Shown here: positions 33,830 through 45,613 of the stretch, piece by piece
How positions within the stretch are numbered: position 1 is the first letter of the stretch
Layout of the letters: each line of letters begins with the position of its first letter
Origin: Agaricus subrufescens
Lineage: Eukaryota > Basidiomycota > Agaricomycetes > Agaricales > Agaricaceae
DNA: 64,000 bases
Direction: 5' to 3'
NCBI GenBank assembly: GCA_029945375.1
Contig: CM057060.1
Coordinates: forward strand, 2,480,001-2,544,000
Translations under genes and position numbers: made by a program
The notes under the pieces: model-generated
Seen by the model: the letters and a program-made list of their open reading frames with translations, nothing else
Told to the model about the DNA's origin: nothing
Databases searched by the model: none

Positions 33830-36094
33830 ATGTCTTTTTTTTCTCGAACATCGAGTCAACCTCTCAAGTTGCCGTCTGCACTTACTCACAAACGCAGTCA
33901 ACATTTTCCGCGACGCGAAGTTGAAGACCTTTCTGCCTCGGATTTAGAAGTTTCGTTCGCATCAAACGTTTCGCTTAACTCGCCTCAGAAAGATTCTGTA
34001 CCTCTTACTCCGGACCGCGATTACGCCGAACCTATGGACATTTCTCCTGCCCCCGTGCCTAAAAATCCTCTTAATGATTCTGGACGTCAGAAATCTAGTT
34101 CTCGCCCCCGTGCATATACCAGCGGTGCGCGACTCTTTGGAAACGATCTTAGCAATAGTTCGTCAAATCATTTACCAAGCACCGAAAATGTTTCCGTGCC
34201 TTTTAATAAAGCGGACCCTTCAAATACTTCCACACGCACGGCAGATAAACGTATACAACGTTCTGCTTTACCAGCCGAGTGGCTTACCAACGCGCGTACC
34301 TTCGACCATGAGGTAGAGGTACGTGATATCTAAAAACTTCACCTCGCAATGAACTGAACAAATCTGGGTGTAGAGGAACCTTGAGCCAACCTCTCCTGCC
34401 GATGACGCTATGGACATTGACACGTCGTTTTCCATGACGGAGTCGGTTAATGCTCCTCTGTCATTTTCACCAGTCCCTCATACGGCACGTCCGACTAAGG
34501 CGACCTTTGATGCGCTATTCTACAATACTCTTTCTCCTCGTCGATCGTTCGAATCTCCCGCTCGTGAACTTAAGAAACGTCGCTCTGTTTCTCCCGACAC
34601 TAGTCGTCGAACTGATGATTTGACGTCTTCGCCGTGTTTCCCCTCTTCACCATCCGAAGCGAAACTTGACCGGCTAGGCAACGGGAAACCGGTACTGCGG
34701 GGTCTCGGTGCACCAGCACTAATTTTAGGACGTAGTCGTCGTCCCATTGCCTCCTCCATGGCCCAACCTCCAACGCCAGCTGTGCCCTTGGGTGCTGATA
34801 TTGAGTCTGATGAAGCTAATCGGGGTGCTCCTGCGCGCCGTGCTTTTTCTGCCCTTCTGCCCCCCTCCTTAGTCGCGGACCAATTCACCGAGGATTCATC
34901 CTTTGATGGTCTCGATCCGTCCTCACCTGCACAGGCTTACACCAAAAGGCAGCAAGGCAAAACGCTTCGACGACGCGATGGTTCAGAAAGCCTAAGGTCT
35001 ATCACTCACCCTTCTCCAATGGCAGTACGAGACAGTCCTAGCCGGCTCATGAGTAGTCCGATGTCTAAATACTTAGCCCCTGGTTTAGGAGGATTTGGTG
35101 ACAATGAGGCCCACGGTAAAATTCTGCCCTGCCACAAGGTTACCGAGGACGGCCTTATGCGCATCAAACCTGAAACTGTATGTTTCAACGTCATTGCATT
35201 GACTTGGATATTCAAACTGACCTCTCTAGCTTCATGCCCTCATCAATGGCAAATTTGAATCACAAATACATGATTATCATGTTATTGACTGCCGCTTTGA
35301 CTACGAGTACAATGGGGGACATGTCCCTGGGGCTGTCAATATCAATACCACCTCGGCTGTCGAAGAGCTACTGTTGGGACGAAGCCTGACTAAACCGAAG
35401 CCATCAGTCAGTGGTGACTCGACGAGGAAAACAATCCTTGTGTTCCATTGCGAGTTTAGTGCCAAGAGGGCGCCTACCTTGTGAGTAGCACAAGAAGCTC
35501 AGGAAGCCTTCTGTTGAAAAACATCGTTCTTCTAGTGCGAAACATTTGCGCGCCAAAGACCGCGCTTCAAACAATCACGTATACCCCAAAATTCATTATC
35601 CCGAAATCTATATCCTCGAAGGAGGTTATTGTGCTTATTTCAAGGTATTCGGTCACCGCTGCGAACCGCCTGCTTATGTGAGGATGGACGATCCAAATCA
35701 TGCGATTTCGCGGAGGGAAGACTTGGATCAATTCCGTAAAGTCAAATTTGGAAGGCACAAGTCGTATGCGTATGGTGAGGGCGCAACTAAGTCCTCTACA
35801 AGTACTAGCTCTTCTCAGCCTCAACATACTCAATCGAAACGCAACACTGTTTCGAGTTCTTCCCAAATGTTCGCTGCCGCCAACATTGCCCGCGGTCGTC
35901 GCAGCGGTCCTCTGTCAACTTTACCGGAGGACGCAAACACAACTACCGAAGCCGATGACACTGACACTGATATTGGTGACAGTCCTTGTCCTCCGCCCAC
36001 TAAATCCGCCATACCCAAGGGAAGGAAGCTGGCTCGCATGCCGATAACAAGGGCTGAGACGTACGGACCAAGCCGTCTCACGCTCGGCTGTTGA
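33830..36094 (+). CDS. CDC25: M-phase inducer dual-specificity phosphatase Cdc25
   Basis: Activates Cdk1 by removing its inhibitory phosphates at mitotic entry. The long N-terminal half is Ser/Pro-rich and disordered, full of SP/TP sites (SPADDAMDID, TLSPRRSFESP, SVSPDT), as expected for a Cdk- and checkpoint-regulated domain. The rhodanese-like catalytic domain begins LHALINGKFESQIHDYHVID, continues CRFDYEYNGGHVPGAVNINT and contains the active site HCEFSAKRAP, with Cys and Arg of CX5R both present. HYPEIYILEGGYCAYFK follows. Introns lie after HEVE, after KPET and inside the segment following RAPTF. The C-terminal tail has further acidic/Ser stretches and ends SRLTLGC. Met at 33830 has A at -3. 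Confidence 0.95.
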
Positions 36095-36968
36095 AATAAT
36101 ACCCGTGTTACGGGACTACAGCATTCAGAATGGCCGCCTGTCATGCCACACGCTCCATCCTGAAGGCCGACTTGGCCTCATCGGAAGCGGGATGGCCGCC
36201 ACCCGTGATCGCTCTTAGACCATCACGTAATAACAGTGGCTCGCACTTATTTCACCTATTCACTCGAGTTTCTTCGTATTCGTTCAACCCTGGCACTCGG
36301 TTTTCTTCAGGGAACAAGCATCGTCGCACGCATCGGTTGGCTTTTCCAGCCGTCTAATCAACAACCTTTCCTCACTTTCTTCAACCTGCAGCATCTATAT
36401 CTCTCAAGCACATCTTCAACAAGTTTTCACCATCTTTCAATCATGCATTAGGTGTAGGCTTTCTCAATCTTCTGACATTTATGCATTTGTCAACATAACA
36501 AGACGCTTGACTGCTCTTCATGGCATACTGAACTCTTTTCATCTTCTCTCAATACTTGTTTCAATATAATGTTTTTATGTTACTTTATCATCTTTCATCG
36601 TTTATCTTTGGTATTGTGCCTTTGGTCAGATCGTATCTTTTTGGTTATCTGTTCTACCTCCAATACCTCTTCTGGTGGATAGGTATATCCACGTGTCTAT
36701 TCTTACCCTGGATTGGACAACTAAACTTGTTTTTTTATCCTCAACTCTTCAAGTTTGTCACTTCATTTTTTCATGTATCTATGTTCAATATACGACTCTG
36801 GGAGTCATCGAGTTTGCTGTATATCCGGGGACTATTGGCATATGACAGTCCGAGTTCAGAAGCCAACAAGAGCTTACCTAAGACAGCGCGTACGCGCGAC
36901 GTTAACTTACTGAGATCACTTAAACTGATCCCCAAACAAACAGCACCCGCTCGTCATCTCACAAGGTT
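36095..36968. other. intergenic region between CDC25 and CCT1
   Basis: Contains the CDC25 3' untranslated region and the CCT1 promoter. The 36480-36820 part is very T-rich and gives a hydrophobic plus-strand frame from 36556 that overlaps the first CCT1 exon in another frame. I take it as a composition artefact. Confidence 0.45.
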
Positions 36969-39043
36969 ATGTTTCAACGAGATCCCCGTGCTGGCGCGTT
37001 TCTTGGTGGAGATCGCGTCTCTGGACAAGATATTCGTGATCAAAATGGTGTGTCCTGAACCCCATTTTTTTCTTGTCTTGATATTGATCGTGTCATTCTA
37101 GTTATTGCCGCACAATCCATCGCCAATATCGTAAAAAGTTCTTTGGGACCACTTGGTCTAGATAAAATGCTCGTGGACAACATTGGTGTACTACACTCCT
37201 TTTGGTGCATGCGCTCAGACCTACTCACGTCAAATTGTCTTTTTGGTGTTTTAGGAAGTAACGATATCGAATGACGGTGCTACAATTTTATCGCTACTAT
37301 CAGTTGAACATCCTGCTGGTCGCGTTTTCATTGATCTTTCACAAAAGCAAGATAGGGAAGTTGGTGATGGGACGACATCTGTGGTTATCATAGCTGCTGA
37401 GCTTTTGCGTCGGGCAAATGAACTTGTGAAGGCTAAAATCCATCCGACGACAATTATCACGGGATATCGGCTGGCTTGTAGAGAAGCTGTCAAGTTTTTG
37501 CAGGATCAGTTGAGCATAAAGGTCGATTCGTTAGGAAGAGAGGCGTTGATCAATGTCGCAAAAACGACTATGTCGAGTAAAATCCTTTCAAAGTGAGTAT
37601 CTCGACGACGTTTTGCATCTACAAAACTGACTCTAACCTTTTTTTGTGGTGTTTAAGCGACGACGACCTCTTTGCACCTATGGCCGTTGATGCCATGCAG
37701 GCGGTTAGGACAATAAACCTGCGTGGTGATATCAAGTATCCTGTCAAGGCTGTCAATGTCCTCAAAGCCCACGGGCGCAGTGCTCGTGAATCCCTCTTTG
37801 TGCAAGGGTATGCTCTAAATTGCACTGTGGCGAGTCAAGGTGAATTTCGTTTGTCTGTATGCTCTTTTTCACAACGATCTAAGGGCCGAATTTTAGCCAT
37901 GAAAAAACGCATTGTTGGTGCGAAGATTGCTTGTCTGGATATCAATCTACAAAAATCGCGAATGCAACTTGGTGTGCAAATTTTGGTGGATGACCCTAAC
38001 CAGCTTGAGGAGATTCGCAAGCGGTAAGCTCAGGGGCATCGAAGCAATCAATCTTTCCTTTCGCTAAACAATATATCAGGGAGGCAGAGATTACACTGGA
38101 AAGGATCAGAAAAATTCTTGCAGCCGGAGCAAATGTTGTCTTGACCACTAAGGGGATCGATGATCTCTGTCTAAAGGAGTTTGTCGAAGCCGGTGCCATG
38201 GCTGTCCGCCGATGTAGGAAGGAAGATCTCCGCCGAATTGCTAAGGCGACTGGTGGTCAACTCATCGCTAGCATGGCAAATCTCAACGGGGACGAGACTT
38301 TCGAAGCTAGCTACCTTGGTACTGCCGATGAAGTCGTGCAAGAACGTATCTCGGATGACGAACTCATATTAGTCAAAGGAACGAAAGTGGTCAACTCCGC
38401 GTCGATTGTACTTCGTGGTGCCAATGATTTCATGTTAGATGAGATGGAGAGGGCTCTTCACGACGCGTTATCGGTGATCAAGCGAACATTAGAGAGTGGC
38501 GCTGTTGTTCCTGGTGGAGGTGCAGTTGAATCGGCCCTCAGCATCTACCTGGAAAATTTTGCTATAACACTGGTGAGACTGGATATAAGGTGATTTTACA
38601 GATTTAGGTCTAATACTTATATACAGGGCTCAAGAGAACAGCTCGCCATAGCTGAGTTTGCGAATGCGTTACTCTCAATTCCCAAGCAGCTCGCTGTGAA
38701 CGCGGCCAAAGACTCCACGGAGCTTGTGGCAAAACTGCGACAGTGTCACAACGCAGCTCAGAATTCACCCCTGGGTGACCCTAAAAAGGTGTACTTGCAT
38801 TATGGACTTGACCTCCTTAAAGGAGAGGTCCGGGACAATGTAGTAGCAGGTGTTCTGGAGCCCACTATGGCCAAGGTCAAGAGCTTGAAGTCAGCTTATG
38901 AAGCGGCGGTTGCTTTACTCCGTATTGATGATGCCATTCAATGTGTACCAGGTGAGTATATTTAGGTTTGTTGCCGTATCGCACTGATCACTGTTTTTTC
39001 CGCAGAACCCAAAGCTGAGCGCGATGGTCACGACCATCACTGA
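36969..39043 (+). CDS. CCT1: TCP-1 alpha, CCT1 subunit of the cytosolic chaperonin
   Basis: Subunit of the TRiC/CCT ring that folds actin, tubulin and WD40 proteins. Start [20 protein letters not shown] joins across an intron to [20 protein letters not shown] and DKMLVDNIG. The ATPase signatures are intact: [12 protein letters not shown], then [20 protein letters not shown], and the C-terminal [20 protein letters not shown]. Substrate-domain segments include [20 protein letters not shown] and [20 protein letters not shown]. The protein ends [15 protein letters not shown]. Nine or so short introns. Length, about 555 residues, is normal for the family. Confidence 0.96.
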
Positions 39044-39291
39044 GGTATGGATGAGGGAGAACGTACTTTAAAAGCTGTACTAGATAGGAAGTCCTAATAA
39101 GACGCGTACTGCTGCGCACGTGATCTCTGACGGAGGATCAAGGTCGTGTCGGCCAACAATGAGTATCCGTTGGGTTTGTTTTCTCAACTGACTTTCTCTC
39201 TTCTACGTGTCGAATCACCTCCTCGATCGCCCCCATAGTCCCCTCTCTCGTACTGTCGTTTCGCCTTGTCTGTATCCCGACCGGATGCATA

Positions 39292-42176
39292 ATGCAACTA
39301 GATCCATCGACCAGACCCTTCTTTCCCTCTCTTTGCCAGCGTTTTCAATCCCTTATATGGCTCTGCCTTGATGCTGATCTAACAAAGTCGGCTGTCTTTC
39401 ATGCGGAACGTTATTTCGCCATTGACCCTACAAATCACGATTCAAGACATCTCTACGCAATCGCCTTATTCCGCGAGGGCCAAACATACTCTGCCTTGGG
39501 TCTGGTCAACACTGCAGAAGATAATTGCTGTACAGGGTGTTTGGAAATTAAATCCAGGTGTTGTACCGTTCTTGGGCGATACAGACACGCGAGGGAAGCT
39601 CTAGAAACGACTCTGCGAGATACTAATTATATGAATTCAGGTGTGCAGTGTTGTCATCCCGTTTTACACGTCTAATCGTCTGATAACAGCGTTTTCTGCG
39701 AGTCGGGTGGCTCACGCATTTCCGGAAGAGGCGGCACTTCGATGTAGAGCTGGAAACATGGCCCTGAAGGGAAACCTCTCGGACAAAGCTTCGCAGAGTT
39801 ATCGAGAAGCCTTGTCGTCTAATCCTTACCTTTGGGAGGCATTTGAAGGTCTATGCTCTCTAGGTTCGTATTTTATCATATGGTTTACCGTTGTTATATT
39901 TACACAAGACCCCCTGTGCAGGCACTATACCTGAAATCGATGAAGTATTCCCGCCAAGAAATCTCCCGATCAAAACAACACAACAAAATGAGGCAGCTTT
40001 AAAGTCTAAACCAACGTTCACAGGGGTAGGGTTTTTCACCCCAGATAACGGTGGAGGAAATTTGTTCAAGACGTGGAAACCGGAGGGACAGCCGCAAGCC
40101 ATTCGAATTGGTCTACCCCAAGGTCCCCGGGACTCCCTGTGCGTACAAAAATTTGATCCCTCGATTAAGCTATCTATATTGAGAATTTCCGAAAGTGCCA
40201 CAAACGACTCCTCCTTTTATCCCCTCGAAAACTCTTTCCAGCAATTCCAGCCGCCAAACCTTAAAAGCACTCGGTCACAACAGGTCCACGCGCCCCCCCA
40301 GAATCATGCTTCTCGACCACTATCATCAGCTGATGAGGGAGGTCCGATGCCTAAACGGTTACGTTCGACAACGCATCAGGCAGAGGTTATCAAGTCGAAG
40401 TCCAGTAAACTGAACTCAGACGACCCCTCGAAAAAGGCACGCGCACGCCCGGCCTTGCTATTTGCTAACATCTTCTCATCTTCCGGTCGTCGTTCTCAGC
40501 ATGCGGCGCCCTCTAGGAATGCTAATGCTCCTGGTAAAGGGAATGTCCAATCTAACGCACCGACACTGGTCCCGCGGAGAAGCACTCGCTTATTAGGCGG
40601 TACTGGCGCGAAACAACCTCATCCCTTACCGAAGGCAAGTCTAATGTTCACTTGACCAGAAGTACCCGTTCTTCTGATGGACTAATTCTGATGTTTCCGC
40701 TTTCGAATTAGCACGCCGCCGCACGAGAACGACGGCGACAAGCTAGTAATACACGGAACGTTTCCGTAGAATCGGATAAGGACGATGACGTCTTTTCTGG
40801 AGACACGAACCGGCCCCCATCACCACCGCCCCTTTCACTTTCGCCTCGCCCCGAAGCTCTTCCCTCAAACACCTGGACGGCTGCACAAGAACAGCAAGCC
40901 CAGGAGGAATACGAAAACGAACTAGCAGAATACTATATTTATGACCTAATACGACGATTTGCCAAGGCAACTCGAGCGTTAGCTATTTATGACTGCCAAA
41001 AGTGTCTATTCGAGTTAAATCAGCTTCCGGAACCTCACCAGAACACACCATGGGTACTGGCTATGGTCGGAAGAGCTCATTTTGAGCAACAGGACTACTC
41101 CTCTGTGCGTCAATGGCATCCGTCGTCAATTGCTCGATTGCTAACAAGTGCCGTTACCCAAGGCCGAGCGTGCTTTTACGGCGCTACGAGAACTGGAACC
41201 GTACCGCCTCTGGGATATGGAGGTATATTCGACCCTTCTGTGGCATTTGCAGAAGACCGTCGATTTGTCATTTCTAGCACAGGAATTATTAAACATCAAT
41301 CCCAAATCACCTCAGGCGTGGATTGCTATCGGAAACCTGTTCTCGCTGCAAAAGGAGAAAACGCAGGCGCTTTCATGTTTTCGCCGGGCGGCACAGCTAG
41401 ACTCCACTTGTGCATACGCATATACATTGAGTGGGCATGAGTCCATTGACGAGGATTTGGACAAGGCTATTAGTTTCTTTCAGTCAGCTTTGCGAGCCGA
41501 CCCACGTCATTATAATGCTTGGTGAGCGTGGAATTCGCTTATTAGTGCTCAATTCTGAGGTAATTGATAGGTACGGACTGGGAACTTGTTATCTACGCAT
41601 GTCCAAAGTCCGACTGGCAGAGTATCATTACCGCAAGGCACTAGGAATCCACCCAAGGAGTGCCGTTTTGATGGGATGTGTCGGGATGGTATGCAACCAG
41701 ATAGCGTGGCATTTATGACTCTTACTGATTCCGCCATTTACGTATTTCACAGGCTGTCGAGCGACGTGGGGACCGTGAGGGGGCTCTCGAACTGTTCGAC
41801 AGGGCCGTGCGGCTTGCGCCTGAAAATGCGTTGGTTCGCTATCGCAGGGCAAAGATACTGGTGTCTATGCGAAAATACGGGGTAGGTAGCCGAATATGTG
41901 ATCTGGCAGATTATCCTCCGAGCCGACTTGAAGCTGACATGGCGTGATTTCTAGCCGGCTATTCAAGACTTGGAGGAGCTGAGAATGATGACGCCAGAGG
42001 AGTCCAATGTGGTATTCCAGCTAGCGAAGGTGTATCGGCTTGTTGGAGATGAGGTCAAGTCTGCTCAAATGCTGGCGGTCGCACGTGACATATCGCCGAA
42101 AAGTGCGAACAAGATCAAGAAGCTCCTTGACACAGCGAAAGATGAGTTCGGGGATGACAAGATGGAAGAGGGGTGA
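39292..42176 (+). CDS. CDC27: anaphase-promoting complex subunit 3 (Cdc27/Nuc2)
   Basis: TPR scaffold of the APC/C ubiquitin ligase that binds the Ile-Arg tails of coactivators. N-terminal TPRs begin SLIWLCLDADLTKSAVFHAE then RYFAIDPTNHDSRHLYAIAL. A long disordered linker (about 40000-40800) has basic/Ser segments. The C-terminal TPR array follows: PWVLAMVGRAHFEQQDYSSA, LLWHLQKTVDLSFLAQELLN, SPQAWIAIGNLFSLQKEKTQ, ALSCFRRAAQLDSTCAYAYT, LSGHESIDEDLDKAISFFQS, NAWYGLGTCYLRMSKVRLAE and AVERRGDREGALELFDRAVR. The stretch around SPQAWIAIGNLFSLQ and YGLGTCYLRMSKVRLAEYHY is characteristic of Cdc27. It ends FGDDKMEEG. Start at 39292 is chosen over an out-of-frame ATG seven bases upstream. Confidence 0.93.
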
Positions 42177-42538
42177 TATAGCGGGTGCGGGAATGGTGAG
42201 TTGTAGACAGTACAGTTCCGGGTGTAAGTCAGCTAGCATTGTATGAATATATACCGGCCCAGGGACACAGCACTATGGGGCGATTCGAACCGACGAACTG
42301 GACCGGTTTGCGACGGGAGCGTGGGTATCGGTTTGTTTGGCGCTGTGTTTGGCACTTTGTTTGGCGTGCGGGATGGTGATGGAAATATATATAAACTCCT
42401 CTCCCTCGTCCTTGCCTGCTTCCACCTCCACCGCCCCCAAGCCTCTCCATGTCGTCCTAAGTTTTCCTCGTTAGCCCTCTGGTCCTTGACTTTTTCAAAG
42501 TCAGAATACATTCTGTCTGGCCCACTCCATCATCGGCA
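42177..42538. other. intergenic region between CDC27 and the acidic unknown gene
   Basis: Contains the CDC27 3' end and a TATA-box promoter for the next gene. A long plus-strand open frame begins at 42243, before the TATA box, so its first part is unlikely to be coding. Confidence 0.5.
42386..42395 (+). promoter_or_regulatory. TATA box of the acidic unknown gene
   Basis: TATATATAAA lies about 150 bases upstream of the first candidate start codon (42539) and is followed by a CT-rich stretch typical of fungal transcription starts. Confidence 0.55.
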
Positions 42539-43604
42539 ATGGTCAACAAGCTCGCTCGCACCAACAAGAACGGAGCCCTCCTCTTCGAACCCGACGTCGT
42601 CTACCGCATACAGTCAAACTAACTGTCTGACCCCATTTCACCGTACGTGTCGCGCATGCCATTTTGACCCTGCATCACAACTGACAGTGGCCCACTCAGA
42701 CATTACATCACAACTGACACACGCGACTTTACTCATACTCAGATCATCTATGTCTGCTGAAGCCTCCCTTTTACATTCCATCACGCGTTCCAAGCTGTAC
42801 GAGTCCGTCAGTAGCAAGGACCAGTGCAGTTTGCATCGCTGGGTGCTGCTCAAGAATTCCATTCTCTCAACTTCAACACTGTCAGACATTCCGGTGTCCG
42901 AATACCCTGAAGTAACCCCTAATTCTAATGAGGAACCTGATGAGGAGGAAGAGCTGGCAGAAGAAGAAATTGGCTCGGTCGCTATTGACTCGTTCATGTT
43001 TCCCGATGCCAGGAACTTTGTGTCTGACCAAGTCGCTCATAACTCAGAAGCAGAATGGCTTGACTCGTTGCTAGAAACTCTTGCCGAGGATGACGATGAC
43101 GATTTTCCATCGGACTCGGAGGTTCATGCGTCTACTTTGCCTGTCGATGAAGATGACGACCAGTTGCTCAGCCCCTCGGTGTCGCCTCTGGCCTCTTCAG
43201 AAGACCTTCCTCAGTCTCGATTTTTTAATTCTGTGCCTGTACCATATGCGAACAATTTTTCACCATTTCATTCCTCGTCCCCTCGCAATTATGATGTTTC
43301 TGCTTCGTCTACTTCCTCTCTTTCATCTTTCGCTGAAGATCCCCTTCCCTACCATGACCCCGATGATTTAGAAGATTCTTCGGTCCCCGACGCCATAGAA
43401 GACATGTCGGACGATGAGTCAGACACCCTTTCCACCCCATCTTTCGGCCGGTCCATCAATTCCTTGTTCTTCGACACAAGTGCGAGCCCTATTGATCATA
43501 ATCCCCTTTCATTCAAACCTTCGCCGCACCCAAAGCCTTTGCACTTGGATCCTCTTCCCTTTGCCGATGAATGGTCGCACCGCGCGTTTTACAGTACCGA
43601 TTGA
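42539..43604 (+). CDS. uncharacterised acidic protein
   Basis: The 3' exon is certain to be protein-like: MSAEASLLHSITRSKLYESV onward, with dense acidic blocks (NEEPDEEEELAEEEIG, LAEDDDDDFPSDSE, DPDDLEDSSVPDAIEDMSDD) and a conserved-looking tail KPLHLDPLPFADEWSHRAFY before the stop at 43604. The 5' end is less sure. A start at 42539 (MVNKLARTNKNGALLFEPDV) can be joined in frame only through a GC-donor intron at 42606-42687. Otherwise translation starts at the Met at 42750. The length is then 327 or 285 residues. No domain is recognised. The acidic composition would suit a nuclear regulatory protein, but that is only inference. Confidence 0.55.
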
Positions 43605-43861
43605 GTGTCAATTTCATCTTACTTTATTATATCTTTTTTGTTGTCCTGTTCCATATGCAATACTTTCTCGTGTATCTTTGTTTTGAGCTCGGTGTAGCGT
43701 AATAATAAGGTCCTCGCATTATTACACATATCTTATTGTCGCTACTTTACATGCTTCTCTATCGTTGAATATACTCTACTTCTGTGTGGTCCCGATTCAT
43801 TTGAAGACTCCACTGACGTTTGAGGTCCTTTGAGGCTATGGTTAATATGTGAATACGAGAG

Positions 43862-44961
43862 TTAATGTTGATCGGGGGGACGGAGGTATTGTAAAGAAGT
43901 ATTGTTAAATGCAGCAGGCCACGCAGTCGACGAAGGGAGGAAACGGGATTGCAACATTGGGGCTGAATAAGTGGCCGTATGAGTCAGAGCGATCCGAGGC
44001 GGAAGAAGGCCGCACCTATCTTGAATAGATAAGGGACTCGGTCTCGCAGCTTGTCATGGGAATTGCTTCCGATAGCAGTTAATGAGTACAGGAGACGGAA
44101 GCGCGCGTTGGGTAGGACTTACTTGTCGAGGTAATCCATGAGATGATTCGCCAACAAAATGGGCGTTAGAAGCTGGTCATGCGAATGATTAACCCTGAGG
44201 AGATTGTCGTATAACTCCATATCGCAATGAGGCATATAGCATATGGTCGGGCTCTGTAACAGGTACCCTCCATTCTATAATGGGGAATGGAGGGGGGAGG
44301 GGGGGGACTGGTTAATAGGGCGTGGGGGGATAAATATGGAAAGACTGGGACGACGTGCTTTGTTCTCTGTGAGGATTTGAAATTGCAACTGTTGGAATAA
44401 TCCGGTATCCTCGTTCGAGAAAATGGGGTCGTATATTGAAACTTTAGCGTATTCCTGTAGATAGTTGTTTGGTTTGCTGTTATGCCTGAATGAATGTATT
44501 GGAAACCATAGGGTGTGCGTACGATGTTCAGGGCTGAGCACAGCTCCATTAGAAAGGCTAGTTGGGTACGCGATATCGCAGATGCGGAAGGGCTTCCCAG
44601 ACCCAGGCAGAGTATAGAAAAAGAGGATGATTTATTCGGAAATGACTCCAAAGATTCTTTAATGATACCTATACACCCGAGAGCGAAAAACCTTGGTAAT
44701 TAGAAAAACGGAAACTGAAACGCTATTACGAGAAGAAAAAAAGAGGGAACAAAACATTCCAGCGGCTGTAAACTGAAACTGACTTTGACATTGTGAGAAC
44801 CAACTATCACTCGATATCTCATCCCTGGTCCGCTGCACCAGAACCGAAAGTGGCGGACGGGCTTGTTGTGACTTATTTTTTCGCTTCCTTCGGGGGATCA
44901 CGGGCGTGAATTCAGAGTAGGAAAATGGGGAAGTATTTTTGTCGCGATATGACTCGTCCAT
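43862..44961 (-). CDS. SRR1-like domain protein
   Basis: Member of the SRR1 family, named for a plant circadian/light-signalling protein and also found in animals and fungi, where roles in haem synthesis control have been reported. Start at 44961 gives MDESYRDKNTSPFSYSEFTP, then PRRKRKNKSQQARPPLSVLV. The SRR1 core reads SFSILCLGLGSPSASAISRT, QLAFLMELCSALNI, EYAKVSIYDPIFSNEDTGLF, then after an intron GGYLLQSPTICYMPHCDMEL and YDNLLRVNHSHDQLLTPILL. The last exon ends AFNNTSLQYLRPPDQH. The intron between ILTENK and NGGYLL (44358-44275) keeps frame only with a GC donor, GCACGT. Its transcript strand is strongly C-rich. Confidence 0.82.
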
Positions 44962-45613
44962 CGCGGGCTGGGGACTGGCGTGTCACAACAAAAGCAATTC
45001 CAACTGGGGCCCCCCCTCCCCCTCGACGCGCCAGGTCCGCAAACGGTCGCAAACAAGCAATCGGCCTCTTTAGAAGAAGGGGAAGCTGATGAGCCGGCTC
45101 GTCTACCCCGCCTTCGGCCCGTTTTCGGCCATTCGGAAGCTTCGGAGGTGCAGGCAGGCAGGCCCAAATTGAGTTTGTCCGTGGACATGGGCCGTCGACA
45201 GGGCGCGGTTCCTGCGCTTCCACTACCGATATTAAGCTTTGTGGCTGACACGTTTTAGGGTCGCTCAGTCCAAGCTTCCGTGCGGCGGTCCACCTTTCCT
45301 TCTTTCGCATCCTATCAGCGCCCTCGTATACAAAAGGGCAATAAAAATTCTCCAGAACCCCATATCACCGCTGTGGTACCATCTTTTGCAATTGTCTAGA
45401 CCGCCCATCACATTTTCCTGTGGAACACTGCCAAGTATGTACTTGTTCAGTGTGGAGGCTGCCAGCACATTGCGCTGTCATTCGCTCATCAGTTACAAAT
45501 CCCGTGCTTCCATTCAGCGATATCAACTCAATTTAAAAAAGCACATAACGAAATCTCTAGTAACAAGCTTTGCTCATAAACCCTCCCAATACATCGTAAA
45601 TCGCTTCCATGTG
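44962..45613. other. intergenic region between SRR1-like and TMA20
   Basis: About 650 bases with the SRR1-like promoter and the TMA20 3' untranslated region. A GC-rich plus-strand patch at 44980-45240 yields short frames on both strands without family features. Confidence 0.4.

Noticed and set aside
36556..37101. Hydrophobic 181-codon plus-strand frame upstream of CCT1
   Set aside because: It lies in T-rich leader sequence and overlaps the first CCT1 exon and intron in another frame. Repeated Phe/Leu/Tyr reflects base composition, not a membrane protein.
42270..42300. tRNA T-loop-like motif on the minus strand (GGTTCGAATC)
   Set aside because: The flanking bases do not form a T stem, and no A box or acceptor stem lies at the right distance.
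42243..42538. First part of the long open frame starting at 42243
   Set aside because: It begins before a TATA box at 42386 and overlaps the CDC27 3' end. The composition is not protein-like until about 42690.
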